A stretch of 64,000 bases of DNA from Motiliproteus sp047633175 (GTDB taxonomy: Bacteria; Pseudomonadota; Gammaproteobacteria; Pseudomonadales; Balneatricaceae), in NCBI GenBank assembly GCA_047633175.1, contig JBLIEQ010000001.1:1-64000 (forward strand). The letters run 5' to 3'. Below the pieces are notes generated by a model, which saw only the letters and a list, made by a program, of their open reading frames with translations, was not told where the DNA came from and did no database searches. A program made the translations under genes and the position numbers. Below, piece by piece: positions 17,041 to 26,471 of the stretch. Numbering within the stretch: the stretch's first letter is position 1; every line of letters begins with the position of its first letter.

Positions 17041-19008
17041 ATGCGCTTCATGAAACAGACCTGCGTACTGCTATCGTTTGTTTTAGTGCTCGGTCTCTCT
17101 TCCCCGGCTCTGGCTGAAGATTTCAACATCGATATGCGCGATACCGATATCAAGGAGTTTATCGCGACCATCGGCAAGCTGACCAACAAGACCATTATTA
17201 TCGATGATCGGGTTAAGGGTAAGATCAATATCCGCAGCCCGCGTGCCCTGAGCGAGACCGAACTCTACGATATTTTTCTGGTGCAACTAGGCGTCAGCGG
17301 TTTCACGGTGGTCGATCTGGGCAACAATATTCTCAAGGTGATCCCCGCGCAGGGTGCCAAGCTCGAAGGGATCGAAGTCCAGGCTGACGACGATGCCCTG
17401 CCGAGTTCGAGCGAAAAAGTGGTCACCCGTGTCGTCCGGGTGAGCAATGTCGATGTCAACGCACTGGTGCCTATCCTTCGTCCTCTCGTCGACAACAAGA
17501 TCGGGATCATCGCTCCCTACCCGGCATCCAATGTTATCCTGATCACCGATCGCGAATCCAATGTCAGGCGGCTGCTGCAGATTATCATTCAGGTCGACAA
17601 GGCCGACAGCGTCGATACCGAAATTATCAAACTGCACAATGCCTCTGCCCAGGAGATGGGGCAAACCCTCACTCGTCTTATGAACGAACAGCCTAAGGCC
17701 CCTGCAAGCTCAAAGCAGATGCCGATGATCACCGCCGACGAGCGCAGCAACAGCCTGTTGATCCGCGGCGACAAGAGCAGCCGTGCTTACCTGAAAAAAG
17801 TGATCAACAAACTCGACTCCGAGATCACGACCGATACCAACACCCGGGTCCGCTATCTCAAATATGCCAAGGCGACCGATCTGGTACCTGTTCTGGAAAG
17901 CATCGGCAGCTCGATCACCTCCACCGACTCGGGAGCGGAGGGCAAAGGACCGTTACAGAATCAAGCCAGCATCAACATCAAGGCCCACGAGCCCACCAAC
18001 AGCATCGTGTTGTCGGGCACCCCTAGCCTGATCAAGCAACTCGACAGCGTGATCTATAAACTCGATATCCGCCGCGCCCAGGTGCATGTCGAGGCGATCA
18101 TCGTCGAGATGTCCGAAACCCGGGCCAAGGAGCTTGGTGTGCAGTGGCTGTTCGGTAGCAAAGAGGGCAGCAGCATCACGCCCGTCGCCGGCACCAACTT
18201 CAGCACCGCAGGCCCAGGCATCAACAGTCTGGGGGCTGCGGCTCTCTCAGGGAGCGCGGATCTGGCAACCCTGATGTCGGGTGTCGAGGGACTCTCGCTG
18301 GGACTGGGGCGTTTCAAGAACGCTGGATTTAACTTTGCAGCACTGATCAATGCCCTGCAAAGCGATACCGATTCCAACATCCTCTCTACCCCCAGCCTGA
18401 TGACCATGGATAACGTCGAGGCCTCAATCCTGGTCGGCCAGGAGGTTCCAGTGATCACCGGAGCCACAGCCGGTGACAACAACAGCAATCCCTTCCAGAC
18501 CATTTCTCGCCAGGAGGTGGGAATTAAGCTCAAGATAACCCCCCAGGTCAACGATGGCAGCGCAGTCCAGTTGAAGATCGAACAGGAAGTGTCCTCGATT
18601 AGCGGTACAGTCCTGGCTGATATCGTCACCAATAAGCGTGAAATCAAGACCACGGTATTGATCGATGACGGCGCCACTATCGTCCTCGGCGGACTGATCG
18701 ACGACGATGTCCAGGAGAGCAGCTCCAAGGTACCGCTGCTCGGTGATATCCCCTATCTGGGGAGGCTGTTTCGCTCAGACTCCACCAAGGTGGTACGGCG
18801 CAATTTGATGGTATTTATCCGCCCCACGATTATCCGCGACCAGAGCGCCATGGCCGCGATCAGCACCAGTAAATACGGTTATATCCGCGCCCAGCAGCTG
18901 CTGCAGGAGAACCAGGGTATTAAGCTGTTTCCCGAAGATGCCTCCCGCGTGCTGCCCGAGTGGACAGGGATGAATCCCGCGCGTTCCAACCTCGTAGCGC
19001 CCGAGTAG
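17041..19008 (+). CDS. gspD: Type II secretion secretin GspD
   Basis: GspD forms the outer-membrane channel through which folded proteins leave the cell. Starting at ATG 17041 gives a proper signal peptide (MRFMKQTCVLLSF..SPALA) and about 655 residues; the longer frame from 16951 would put 30 polar residues before it. The N0 domain begins near FNIDMRDTDIKEFIATIGK, three repeated N1-N3 modules follow, and the secretin core includes VEAIIVEMSETRAKELGVQW and a late TVLIDDGATIVLGGLIDDD with VPLLGDIPYLGRLF. It is the first gene of the main gsp operon, 8 bases before gspE. Confidence 0.95.
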   Translation: MRFMKQTCVLLSFVLVLGLSSPALAEDFNIDMRDTDIKEFIATIGKLTNKTIIIDDRVKGKINIRSPRALSETELYDIFLVQLGVSGFTVVDLGNNILKVIPAQGAKLEGIEVQADDDALPSSSEKVVTRVVRVSNVDVNALVPILRPLVDNKIGIIAPYPASNVILITDRESNVRRLLQIIIQVDKADSVDTEIIKLHNASAQEMGQTLTRLMNEQPKAPASSKQMPMITADERSNSLLIRGDKSSRAYLKKVINKLDSEITTDTNTRVRYLKYAKATDLVPVLESIGSSITSTDSGAEGKGPLQNQASINIKAHEPTNSIVLSGTPSLIKQLDSVIYKLDIRRAQVHVEAIIVEMSETRAKELGVQWLFGSKEGSSITPVAGTNFSTAGPGINSLGAAALSGSADLATLMSGVEGLSLGLGRFKNAGFNFAALINALQSDTDSNILSTPSLMTMDNVEASILVGQEVPVITGATAGDNNSNPFQTISRQEVGIKLKITPQVNDGSAVQLKIEQEVSSISGTVLADIVTNKREIKTTVLIDDGATIVLGGLIDDDVQESSSKVPLLGDIPYLGRLFRSDSTKVVRRNLMVFIRPTIIRDQSAMAAISTSKYGYIRAQQLLQENQGIKLFPEDASRVLPEWTGMNPARSNLVAPE

Positions 19009-19016
19009 CCGGTTTG

Positions 19017-20585
19017 ATGTTCTCGCCTTCAATGACAGCTCTCTCCACCCCCGCTGGCGACACCCTGCCTCTTGACGCCCCACAACAGGATCGCAGCACC
19101 CAGAATCTGCCACGCCTGCCGTTCAGTTTCGCTAGCCGTTTTAGCGTGGCATTGAGCTGGGATCAGTCAGGGGCCATCGCGACCCTTATGCATACCGAGT
19201 CCACCCCGCTGACCGCACTTCTGGAAGTGCAGCGCCTGATTCAGCCTTTGCAAAAACCGCTGCAGCTACACTGCCTGGATGCCGAAGCCTTCGCTAGGTT
19301 ACTCAGCGAGGACTATCAGCAGAGCAGTCAGGCTAATATGCAACTGATGGAACAGATCGGCGACGAGGTGGATCTGTTCAAGCTGGCGCAGGAACTACCC
19401 GAAAACGATGACCTGCTGGCAGCCGAGGATGATGCACCTATCATCAAACTGATCAACGCGCTGCTGGCCGAAGCGATCAAAGAGGGCGCGTCCGACATCC
19501 ATATCGAACCCTACGAAAAGCGCCTGTCTATCCGCCTGCGTGTCGATGGGGTGATGCGCGAAGTGCTGTCGCCCAACTACAAACTGGCAGCGCTACTGAT
19601 CTCGCGGATCAAGGTCATGGCCAAGCTCGATATCGCCGAGAAACGGGTGCCTCAGGATGGCCGAGTATCTCTGAGGATTGCAGGAAGAGCGCTCGACGTC
19701 CGCGTCTCCACCCTACCTGCACATAACGGCGAGCGAGTGGTGATGCGTCTGCTCGACAAACAAGCCGCCGTGCTAGATATGACCCACTTGGGGATGCAGC
19801 CAGAGACCCTGACACAGTTCAAAAAGCTACTACTTCAGCCTAATGGCATCATCCTGGTCACTGGCCCGACCGGTTCAGGCAAGACCACCACGCTGTACGC
19901 CGGCCTGGGGATGCTTAACACCCGCGATCGCAACATCCTCACCGCGGAAGACCCGATCGAATACACCCTCGACGGCATCGGCCAGACACAGATCAATCCC
20001 AAGGCGGGTATGACCTTTGCCAAGAGCCTGCGCGCCATGCTGCGCCAGGACCCGGATATACTGATGGTCGGCGAGATCCGCGACCTGGAAACCGCCGAGA
20101 TCGCGGTCCAGGCCAGCCTCACCGGTCACCTGGTGCTCTCCACCCTGCACACCAACAACGCCGTCGGTGCCATCACCCGCTTGCAGGATATCGGTGTGGG
20201 TTCCTACCTGATCGCCACCAGCGTTAAGGGGGTGCTGGCACAGCGACTGGTACGCCGCCTCTGCACGCACTGCAAACAACCCCATCCTCTGGAAGAACAG
20301 GAGGCGGCGCAGCTGGGTGATAGCCAGTTAACCGGCACCAGCGCCTTCAAATCCGTGGGTTGCAGCGCCTGTAACTACACCGGTTATCGCGGCCGGATCG
20401 GTGTTTACGAGCTCCTGCTGATCGACGAGCCACTCTCAGAACTGATTCATGCCCAGGCCAGCGAAACCGAACTCTATCGCTATCTGCGCAAACAACTGGG
20501 TACGCTACAACATGAAGCCCGCGCGCTAGTTGCCCAGGGAACCACCTCGGTCGCCGAAGTCTCCCGCTCGATCCGCAGCGATTAG
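19017..20585 (+). CDS. gspE: Type II secretion ATPase GspE
   Basis: GspE powers pseudopilus assembly from the cytoplasmic face. From ATG 19017 the protein is about 522 residues. It has the Walker A GPTGSGKTTT (Lys289), the Asp box and Walker B LMVGEIRDLETAEIA, the His box TGHLVLSTLHTNNA, and a zinc-binding tetracysteine module (CTHC ... CSAC) late in the protein. All catalytic elements are present. The start lies 8 bases after the gspD stop; a second Met five codons on is an alternative. Confidence 0.95.
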   Translation: MFSPSMTALSTPAGDTLPLDAPQQDRSTQNLPRLPFSFASRFSVALSWDQSGAIATLMHTESTPLTALLEVQRLIQPLQKPLQLHCLDAEAFARLLSEDYQQSSQANMQLMEQIGDEVDLFKLAQELPENDDLLAAEDDAPIIKLINALLAEAIKEGASDIHIEPYEKRLSIRLRVDGVMREVLSPNYKLAALLISRIKVMAKLDIAEKRVPQDGRVSLRIAGRALDVRVSTLPAHNGERVVMRLLDKQAAVLDMTHLGMQPETLTQFKKLLLQPNGIILVTGPTGSGKTTTLYAGLGMLNTRDRNILTAEDPIEYTLDGIGQTQINPKAGMTFAKSLRAMLRQDPDILMVGEIRDLETAEIAVQASLTGHLVLSTLHTNNAVGAITRLQDIGVGSYLIATSVKGVLAQRLVRRLCTHCKQPHPLEEQEAAQLGDSQLTGTSAFKSVGCSACNYTGYRGRIGVYELLLIDEPLSELIHAQASETELYRYLRKQLGTLQHEARALVAQGTTSVAEVSRSIRSD

Positions 20586-20589
20586 CGCG

Positions 20590-21810
20590 ATGAGTGCTTT
20601 CAACTATCGCGCCCTCGACGCTAACGGCAGCTCAAAGAAAGGTACTCTGGAAGCGGATTCCGAACGCCAGGCACGCCAGCAGCTGCGTGATCTAGGCCTG
20701 CTGCCGACTCAGGTCGAGCCGGTCAGCCTGCAGACCGAACAGCAGCACAGCAGCGGCTTCCGGCTGGAGCGTTCGCTCTCAAGCGACGATGTCGCACTCT
20801 TCACCCGCCAGCTGTCGACGCTGGTCGAGTCCAGCATCCCGCTGGAAGAATCCCTGCATGCGATCACCCGCCAGACCGACAACAAGAGGCTTAGGAGCAC
20901 CGTCCTGGCAATCCGCACCCGGATCCTGGAGGGCCACACGCTCGCCGATGCCCTGGCGCAGTATCCGCGCAGCTTCAGCGATCTCTACCGGGCGATGGTC
21001 GCAGCCGGGGAGCACTCCGGCAGCCTGGGGCAGGTGCTGATGCGCCTGGCCGAGTACAGCGAGAGCCAGCAGCAGGTGCGCAGCAAGATTCAGGTCGCAC
21101 TGATCTACCCTGCCGCCCTGACCACGGTCGCCACCGGCGTCATCATGCTGCTGATGACCTATGTGGTGCCCAAGGTGGTGGCGCAGTTCGAACATATGGA
21201 TCAGACCCTGCCTCAGCTGACCCGTATCGTCATCGCCCTGAGTAATGGCCTGCAGGCTTACGGCCTGCACCTGCTCGGCCTCAGTATCGCCCTGGTGCTG
21301 CTGGTTCGCTGGCTGCTCGGCAAGCCGGCCCAGCGACTGGCATGGCACCGTCTGCAACTGCGGCTGCCGCTGATCCGACGCTTTATCCTGACCCAGCAAT
21401 CGCTGCAATTCGCCCGTACTCTGGCGATACTGGTCGGCAGCGGCCTGGATCTGATGCAGAGCCTGAAGGTCGCCACCGCCCCGGTGACCAACCTGTTCTT
21501 AAAACAGGCGGTGATCGATGCCACCGAACGGGTTCGCGAGGGCAGTTCCTTAGCCCAGGCCCTGGAACAATCGGGATCTTTCCCGCCGATGCTGGTCTAT
21601 ATGATCGCCAGCGGCGAGCAGAGCGGTCAGCTGGAGCAAATGCTGGCACGCGCGGCCGAGAATCAGCAGGCCGAATTTGAAACCCGCGTCGCCTGGTTGG
21701 TGGGGCTGTTTGAGCCGGCGTTGATCCTGGTAATGGGCTGCGTGGTGCTGGCGATTGTACTGGCGATCCTGCTACCCATCCTGCAAATGAATAACCTGAC
21801 CGCGCTATAA
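20590..21810 (+). CDS. gspF: Type II secretion inner-membrane platform protein GspF
   Basis: GspF is the polytopic core of the inner-membrane platform and is thought to pass motion from GspE to the pseudopilus. The 406-residue protein opens MSAFNYRALDANGSSKKGTL, typical of the family, and has two repeated cytoplasmic T2SSF domains with the LxxGxxLxxAL pattern (LEGHTLADALAQYP and REGSSLAQALEQSG) and three membrane helices. The start lies 4 bases after the gspE stop. Confidence 0.95.
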   Translation: MSAFNYRALDANGSSKKGTLEADSERQARQQLRDLGLLPTQVEPVSLQTEQQHSSGFRLERSLSSDDVALFTRQLSTLVESSIPLEESLHAITRQTDNKRLRSTVLAIRTRILEGHTLADALAQYPRSFSDLYRAMVAAGEHSGSLGQVLMRLAEYSESQQQVRSKIQVALIYPAALTTVATGVIMLLMTYVVPKVVAQFEHMDQTLPQLTRIVIALSNGLQAYGLHLLGLSIALVLLVRWLLGKPAQRLAWHRLQLRLPLIRRFILTQQSLQFARTLAILVGSGLDLMQSLKVATAPVTNLFLKQAVIDATERVREGSSLAQALEQSGSFPPMLVYMIASGEQSGQLEQMLARAAENQQAEFETRVAWLVGLFEPALILVMGCVVLAIVLAILLPILQMNNLTAL

Positions 21811-21852
21811 TTTATAGTGACAGCCCATAACACCGCCCATAACTACCTCTAC

Positions 21853-21930
21853 TAACTACCACTAATAACTACCACTAATAACTACAGTCCATAACTACAG
21901 TCCATAACTACAGTCCATAACTACCACCCC
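21853..21930 (+). repeat. 13-bp tandem repeats between gspF and gspG
   Basis: The 150-base gap holds runs of an ACTACCACTAATA-like and an ACTACAGTCCATA-like 13-bp unit, the latter three times. It is rich in TAA triplets in several frames, so it carries no ORF. This break within the gsp operon could be a slippage site or a translational insulator. Confidence 0.8.
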
Positions 21931-21960
21931 TAATTACAGCGCACTACAACGGAGCCTGAC

Positions 21961-22425
21961 ATGCTGGAAATGCATCCCAACCTACGACCCCAATGCTCGA
22001 TTCCCGGCGTCCGGCAGCAGGGTTTCACCCTGCTGGAGATCATGGTGGTGATCGTGATTCTCGGCCTGCTGGTCGCGGTCGTCGCTCCCAATGTGCTGCA
22101 AAATCAAGATAAGGCGATGGTGCAAAAAACCCGCGCCGACATCGCCATCCTGGAGCAGGCGCTGGATCTGTATAAGTTGGATAATTTCAGCTACCCCAGC
22201 ACCGATCAGGGCCTGGAAGCCCTGGTCAGCAAACCCAGTGGCAATCCTGAGCCCAAGCGCTACAACAGCAACGGCTACATCAAGCGCCTACCCAAGGATC
22301 CCTGGGGCAACCCCTATCGATATCTACAGCCCGGCGTGCATAATCCGACCGATATCTTCTCCGTCGGTGCCGACGGCGAACTAGGAGGTGAATCCCTGGC
22401 CGCCGATATTGGGAACTGGGACTGA
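21961..22425 (+). CDS. gspG: Major pseudopilin GspG
   Basis: GspG polymerises into the pseudopilus of the secretion system. The prepilin site is QQG|FTLLEIMVV, with Glu5 of the mature protein present, followed by a long hydrophobic helix and a globular domain with the C-terminal loop GADGELGGES typical of calcium-binding pseudopilins. GGAG lies 8 bases before the ATG. The leader is about 21 residues, longer than usual, and its first 28 bases resemble the family A REP sequence. Its 3' end has been duplicated immediately downstream. Confidence 0.95.
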   Translation: MLEMHPNLRPQCSIPGVRQQGFTLLEIMVVIVILGLLVAVVAPNVLQNQDKAMVQKTRADIAILEQALDLYKLDNFSYPSTDQGLEALVSKPSGNPEPKRYNSNGYIKRLPKDPWGNPYRYLQPGVHNPTDIFSVGADGELGGESLAADIGNWD

Positions 22426-22444
22426 GGCAGGTGCTGGCCAACGC

Positions 22445-22546
22445 CTACAGTCCGGGGTGCATAAGTCGGTTGATGCCTTCTACGTCTGTGTCTATGGCGA
22501 GCGGAGAGGCGAGTCGCCGGCCGCCGATATTGAGAACTGGGACTGA
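22445..22546 (+). pseudogene. Duplicated remnant of the gspG 3' end
   Basis: These 102 bases repeat the last 34 codons of gspG with a 121-bp offset and no insertion or deletion. The copy reads from LQSGVHKS through to AADIENWD and a stop, with about 20 of 33 residues identical to GspG. It has no start of its own in that frame. In another frame it forms part of an extended gspH reading frame that begins at GTG 22431. Confidence 0.75.
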
Positions 22547-22595
22547 AGCCGATGTTGGCCACGGTGGGTTAAGCGCTCAGTGTCCAGAGACCCCC

Positions 22596-23111
22596 ATGAG
22601 ATCACTGCCAGGATGCCGTCTTTCACAACGCGGCTTCACCCTGCTAGAGCTGATGCTGGTGATCCTCATCATCGGCCTGATGGTGGGCACGGTAAGCCTG
22701 GCACTCCCAGACTCAAAAGCCCAAGAGTTGCAAAAACAGGCCTCACGACTGCATGCACAGGTCAACCTGGCCAGCCAGACAAGCGTATTTAAAAACAAGG
22801 ATATCGGCTTAAAGATCAGCCGCCTCAGCTACGATTTTTATCAGTTTGAGGGCGATCACTGGACCCTGCTCGAACCCCAGTCCCGGTTTTCATCTCGTTC
22901 GCTGCCACCAGGGACCTCTTTCGAACTGAGTCTGGACGGCCAACTGATCAACATAGAGGACCCCAAGAAGCCCCAGATACTGTTCTTAAGTGACGGCCAG
23001 ATGAGCAGCTTCCGACTCAGCCTGCTCAGCAAAGACCAGGGCAACCGCTTTAGCTTGCGCGGTGACCTAAACGGCCAGACCCTGCTCACCGAATCCGGTC
23101 CGTCGACATGA
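22596..23111 (+). CDS. gspH: Minor pseudopilin GspH
   Basis: GspH is a minor pseudopilin near the pseudopilus tip. From ATG 22596 the 171-residue protein has a short leader, the cleavage site QRG|FTLLELMLV and a long hydrophobic helix. The frame is open back to GTG 22431, but the extra 55 residues are the duplicated gspG tail read in another frame and would make an oversized prepilin leader, so the inner start is preferred. Its stop overlaps the gspI start (ATGA). Confidence 0.9.
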   Translation: MRSLPGCRLSQRGFTLLELMLVILIIGLMVGTVSLALPDSKAQELQKQASRLHAQVNLASQTSVFKNKDIGLKISRLSYDFYQFEGDHWTLLEPQSRFSSRSLPPGTSFELSLDGQLINIEDPKKPQILFLSDGQMSSFRLSLLSKDQGNRFSLRGDLNGQTLLTESGPST

Positions 23112-23536
23112 TCGTAACAGTACGCAGTCAATGGCCGGCCTCCCGCCCTGCTTCTTTCACTGACAGAAGCCGCTTACAAAGGGGCATGTCATTGCTTGAG
23201 TTACTGGTCGCGGTGTTTATCTTCGCGGTCGCCGCCGGTGCTCTGTTCAAGGTTATCGGCGAAAACAGCCGTCATACCCAACAGCTGGAACTGCGCTTTT
23301 TTGCCCAGCTGGCGGCTAACAACGCCCTGATCGAGCTTCAACTACAACCCCAGTGGCCCGATCTAGGTAAACACAGCCAAGAGGTCGATCTTGCCGGGCG
23401 GCGTTTCAACCTCACCCGCGCCGTCGAAGAGACCGACAACGATCTGATTCGCAAGGTAATACTCAGCGCTAGCATCCTGGATACCAACCTCCAGCCGCTG
23501 GCCGAACTGCAGGCGTTTATGGGGCCTACACCCTGA
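23108..23536 (+). CDS. gspI: Minor pseudopilin GspI
   Basis: This 142-residue protein carries the type II prepilin site QRG|MSLLELLVAVF with Met at mature position 1, as is usual for GspI, which initiates pseudopilus assembly with GspJ and GspK. The leader is about 26 residues. The start overlaps gspH by 4 bases, and the stop overlaps gspJ as TGATG. Confidence 0.9.
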   Translation: MIVTVRSQWPASRPASFTDRSRLQRGMSLLELLVAVFIFAVAAGALFKVIGENSRHTQQLELRFFAQLAANNALIELQLQPQWPDLGKHSQEVDLAGRRFNLTRAVEETDNDLIRKVILSASILDTNLQPLAELQAFMGPTP

Positions 23537-24168
23537 TGCGCCGTCCAACCCGCCAGCGAGGCTTCACCCTGATCGAGATGCTGGTCGCGGTCAGCCTGCT
23601 AGCCCTGCTGGGCCTCGCTTCGGCGCTGGCACTCAACAGCGCGTTGCGCAGTCAGACTATTATCGGCGCCCAGCAGGATGCACTCGAACAGCTCCAGCGC
23701 AGCCAGCGGCTGCTCAGCCGTGATCTGGAGCAACTCGTGCTACGCCCAAGCCGGGATCTGCTAGGCACTGATCTGAGTCTCGAGTTGATCGCCTTTGCAC
23801 AGCCGGACACCAGTAACAACGGCCTTATCTTGCAGTTCTTTAAGACCGGACACCGAATCTTGCGGCAAACCGCTGCCAGCTCCGGTCTGGAACAGGTACG
23901 CTACCGCATCGAAGATCAGCAATTGATTCGAGAGACCACGACCCTGCTAGACCCCTTCGGCAGCACACCCTGGCGCTCAGGCGTGCTCTCGAAGGATGTT
24001 AGCCAGATCCGGTTACGTTTTTTCCACCTGCAAAAATGGTATACCCAATGGCCACCATTGAACGTCAAGGAAGCCAACGGCCTGATTCCAGCCGCCATCG
24101 AGATCCAATGGCAGACGCCGCGCTTTGACAGGGTAACTCAACTTATTTTAATCCCCGGAGGCCGTTGA
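23536..24168 (+). CDS. gspJ: Minor pseudopilin GspJ
   Basis: This 210-residue protein has a short basic leader and the prepilin site QRG|FTLIEMLVA. The remainder fits the GspJ globular domain, with an RLRFFHLQKW segment. It is part of the GspI-GspJ-GspK tip complex. Both ends overlap their neighbours (TGATG), so translation is coupled through gspH-gspI-gspJ-gspK. Confidence 0.9.
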   Translation: MRRPTRQRGFTLIEMLVAVSLLALLGLASALALNSALRSQTIIGAQQDALEQLQRSQRLLSRDLEQLVLRPSRDLLGTDLSLELIAFAQPDTSNNGLILQFFKTGHRILRQTAASSGLEQVRYRIEDQQLIRETTTLLDPFGSTPWRSGVLSKDVSQIRLRFFHLQKWYTQWPPLNVKEANGLIPAAIEIQWQTPRFDRVTQLILIPGGR

Positions 24169-25205
24169 TGACCCGACGACCTCCTCCACAACCAACGACC
24201 GACCAATCCGGGCAACAGGGTATCGCCCTGATCATGGTGCTGCTGATCGTCGCCGTGGTCAGCATCGTCGCGACCCAGACCAGCAGCCGGATTCAGTTTG
24301 AGATCCAGAAGGCGCAAAATCGTCAGCAATATCAGCAAAGCTACTGGTATGCGTTGGGAGCCGAGCGTCTGGCCAGAGGCTTAATCCAGACCGCAAAAAA
24401 TGATCCGACGGTACATCTGGATCAAGCCTGGGCCGACGCCTTCCTTAGCTATCCGATCGAAGGCGGGACGATGTCGATTCAGATCAGCGACCAGCAGCAT
24501 TGCTTTAACCTCAATAGTCTCACGACGCTTAATACCCCTGAGGTCAGCCGAACCGAACCGCCGTTGCTGCAACGCCAGCTAACCCAGCTGCTGGCCGTGC
24601 TGGATGCGGATCCCTATCAGATCCAACAACTGATCGAGCCGTTGCTCGACTGGCTCGACAGCGATACCCTGCCCACGGGCTATCAGGGTGTCGAAGATCT
24701 CCACTACAGTGCGCTCAGCCCTCCCTACCTGCCCGCAAACGGCAGGCTCAGCGATATCAGTGAGTTAAGGCTGATCCAGGGGTTTCTCCCCACCGATCCT
24801 CAACCCCTTGAATTTCTTGAGCAGCTGCGCCCCTATCTCTGCACCCTGCCGAGCGATGCACTGGTCGTCAACATCAACACCTTGCCGCCGGAGCAGGCAC
24901 TCCTACTGGCTGCACTCTCGGAAGCTAAAATCCGCTCCCAGGATATCAAAGAGGTGCTGCAGAACCGTCCTACTAAGGGCTATGTCGATATCGACGAGTT
25001 CTGGAACCAGTTACCCCTGCCCGCCGACGGACAACCGCCGCTCGACCCAAGCCTCAAGGCCTCCCTGGCGGTGACCTCCGAGTATTTCCTGGCGAGGATT
25101 CAGGTGAAGTATTACGATGCCTACTTGATTCTATACAGCTACATAAAGGCGACCGCCAACCAGCCGACTACCTACCAGCGCCGTTACGGGGGCCCTAACG
25201 AATGA
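24168..25205 (+). CDS. gspK: Minor pseudopilin GspK
   Basis: GspK caps the pseudopilus and, unlike other pseudopilins, lacks Glu at mature position 5. Here the site is GQQG|IALIMVLLI, with Ile at that position, as expected. The 345-residue size and the large globular insertion fit the family. The start at ATG 24168 overlaps the gspJ stop, with GGAGG 6 bases upstream. The stop overlaps the start of a 35-residue bridging ORF that leads to gspL. Confidence 0.9.
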   Translation: MTRRPPPQPTTDQSGQQGIALIMVLLIVAVVSIVATQTSSRIQFEIQKAQNRQQYQQSYWYALGAERLARGLIQTAKNDPTVHLDQAWADAFLSYPIEGGTMSIQISDQQHCFNLNSLTTLNTPEVSRTEPPLLQRQLTQLLAVLDADPYQIQQLIEPLLDWLDSDTLPTGYQGVEDLHYSALSPPYLPANGRLSDISELRLIQGFLPTDPQPLEFLEQLRPYLCTLPSDALVVNINTLPPEQALLLAALSEAKIRSQDIKEVLQNRPTKGYVDIDEFWNQLPLPADGQPPLDPSLKASLAVTSEYFLARIQVKYYDAYLILYSYIKATANQPTTYQRRYGGPNE

Positions 25206-25309
25206 CCGCCACCAGCCTACTATTATCTTGCAGCGCCGCTAAGGGGTCCGAACGAATGAATAAATACACCCCTACTACTCAGAGCCTTACGAGGGCAGAT
25301 TATGAGTAA
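25202..25309 (+). CDS. Bridging mini-ORF (35 aa) between gspK and gspL
   Basis: This frame begins with an ATGA overlap on the gspK stop and ends with a TAA that lies inside the first codons of gspL (8-base overlap). It contains an imperfect copy of the last codons of gspK (CAGCGCCGCTAAGGGGTCC.. and ..GAACGAATGA), 54 bases after the original. Part of it is therefore a junction duplication. It may keep gspK and gspL translation coupled. No function is assigned. Confidence 0.35.
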   Translation: MTATSLLLSCSAAKGSERMNKYTPTTQSLTRADYE

Positions 25310-26471
25310 ACTCCTGCTAGTGAGACTAGGGACCACTGCCGAGCAACCGGTCTATTGGTTGCATTGGGATAAATATCTGCAGCAGGTGCTCGATGAGGGC
25401 CAGCTGGACAACCTTTCCCAGCTCAGTCAACTCAGCCCGCTGGCGATGCTTACTCCCTGTTATGCTCTGGTCTCACAGGCGACTGTACTCAGCACCCAGG
25501 TCCAGCTGCCCAACGACAGTCGTGCCGCGAAAGAAGCTATCCCCTACCAGCTCGAAGAACAGCTCTGCGAAGAGATCGAGAACTTGCACTTCGCCACAGG
25601 CGCCGCGACTGCGCCCGGTCAGTACCCGGTCCTGGTGGTCGCTAAAACGCTGATGAATCTCTGGCGACAGGGCCTGGTAGAGGCAGGCATTCCGATCCAG
25701 GCATTGCTCGCGGATGCTCAGACGATCGCATTCCAGGCCGGACAACCCAGGGCGATCCCGCTACTGGATCAGACCCTTATCCAGGACGCGGAAGGCCAGA
25801 GCTTTTCATTTCCGAGCGTTCAAGCCGAGCAATGGCTATCGCGGGCTGAAAACCTGCAGGACCACCGCTCTGAAAAGGCATTTAACACCTGCGAGCCCAG
25901 TAATACCCAGGGCCTGGCTGCCCTGGCGGCCTGCTTCGCTCCCGATAACGCCATCAATCTGCTGCAGGGCAACTACCAGCTCAAGGATCCAGTCAAACAA
26001 CTACTACGCGCTTTGAAGCTCCCGGCTGTCCTACTGGGCCTGATATTGCTGCTGGGAGGAGGGCAACTCTTGTGGCAGGTGCAGCAACTGAATCAACAGC
26101 AGCAGCAACTCGAGCAACAGATCGACGACCTCTTTAAGACTACCCTGCCGGGAAGCCGCCGGGTCAATCCCGGGGCGCAGTTCGATACCGAGCTTAAACA
26201 GCTGCGACTACGTAGCCAGGGCAGTGATTTTCTGCAGGTACTACAACAGGCCCTGCCCGCGTTCAAGAGCAGTAATCCTGTAAAGGTCCGAGATTTGGGG
26301 TATCAGGCCCAGACCCAAACGATCATCCTGGAGCTGGAAGCAAGCAACCAGGGCACGCTGGAAGGTTTCGCCGCCAAGTTGGCGCAGCAGCGTTTATCGG
26401 CTCAGATACTGCGCTCCCGGCAACGGGACGGACAGGTCAGTGCCCAGCTCAGCATCAAAGGAGAACACTGA
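25302..26471 (+). CDS. gspL: Type II secretion inner-membrane protein GspL
   Basis: GspL recruits the ATPase GspE to the membrane. The 389-residue protein has a large N-terminal actin-like cytoplasmic domain, a single membrane helix around residues 240-260 (LPAVLLGLILLLGGGQLLWQ) and a periplasmic ferredoxin-like C-terminal domain. CGAGGG lies about 7 bases upstream of the ATG. The stop overlaps a 33-residue bridging ORF. Confidence 0.9.
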   Translation: MSKLLLVRLGTTAEQPVYWLHWDKYLQQVLDEGQLDNLSQLSQLSPLAMLTPCYALVSQATVLSTQVQLPNDSRAAKEAIPYQLEEQLCEEIENLHFATGAATAPGQYPVLVVAKTLMNLWRQGLVEAGIPIQALLADAQTIAFQAGQPRAIPLLDQTLIQDAEGQSFSFPSVQAEQWLSRAENLQDHRSEKAFNTCEPSNTQGLAALAACFAPDNAINLLQGNYQLKDPVKQLLRALKLPAVLLGLILLLGGGQLLWQVQQLNQQQQQLEQQIDDLFKTTLPGSRRVNPGAQFDTELKQLRLRSQGSDFLQVLQQALPAFKSSNPVKVRDLGYQAQTQTIILELEASNQGTLEGFAAKLAQQRLSAQILRSRQRDGQVSAQLSIKGEH

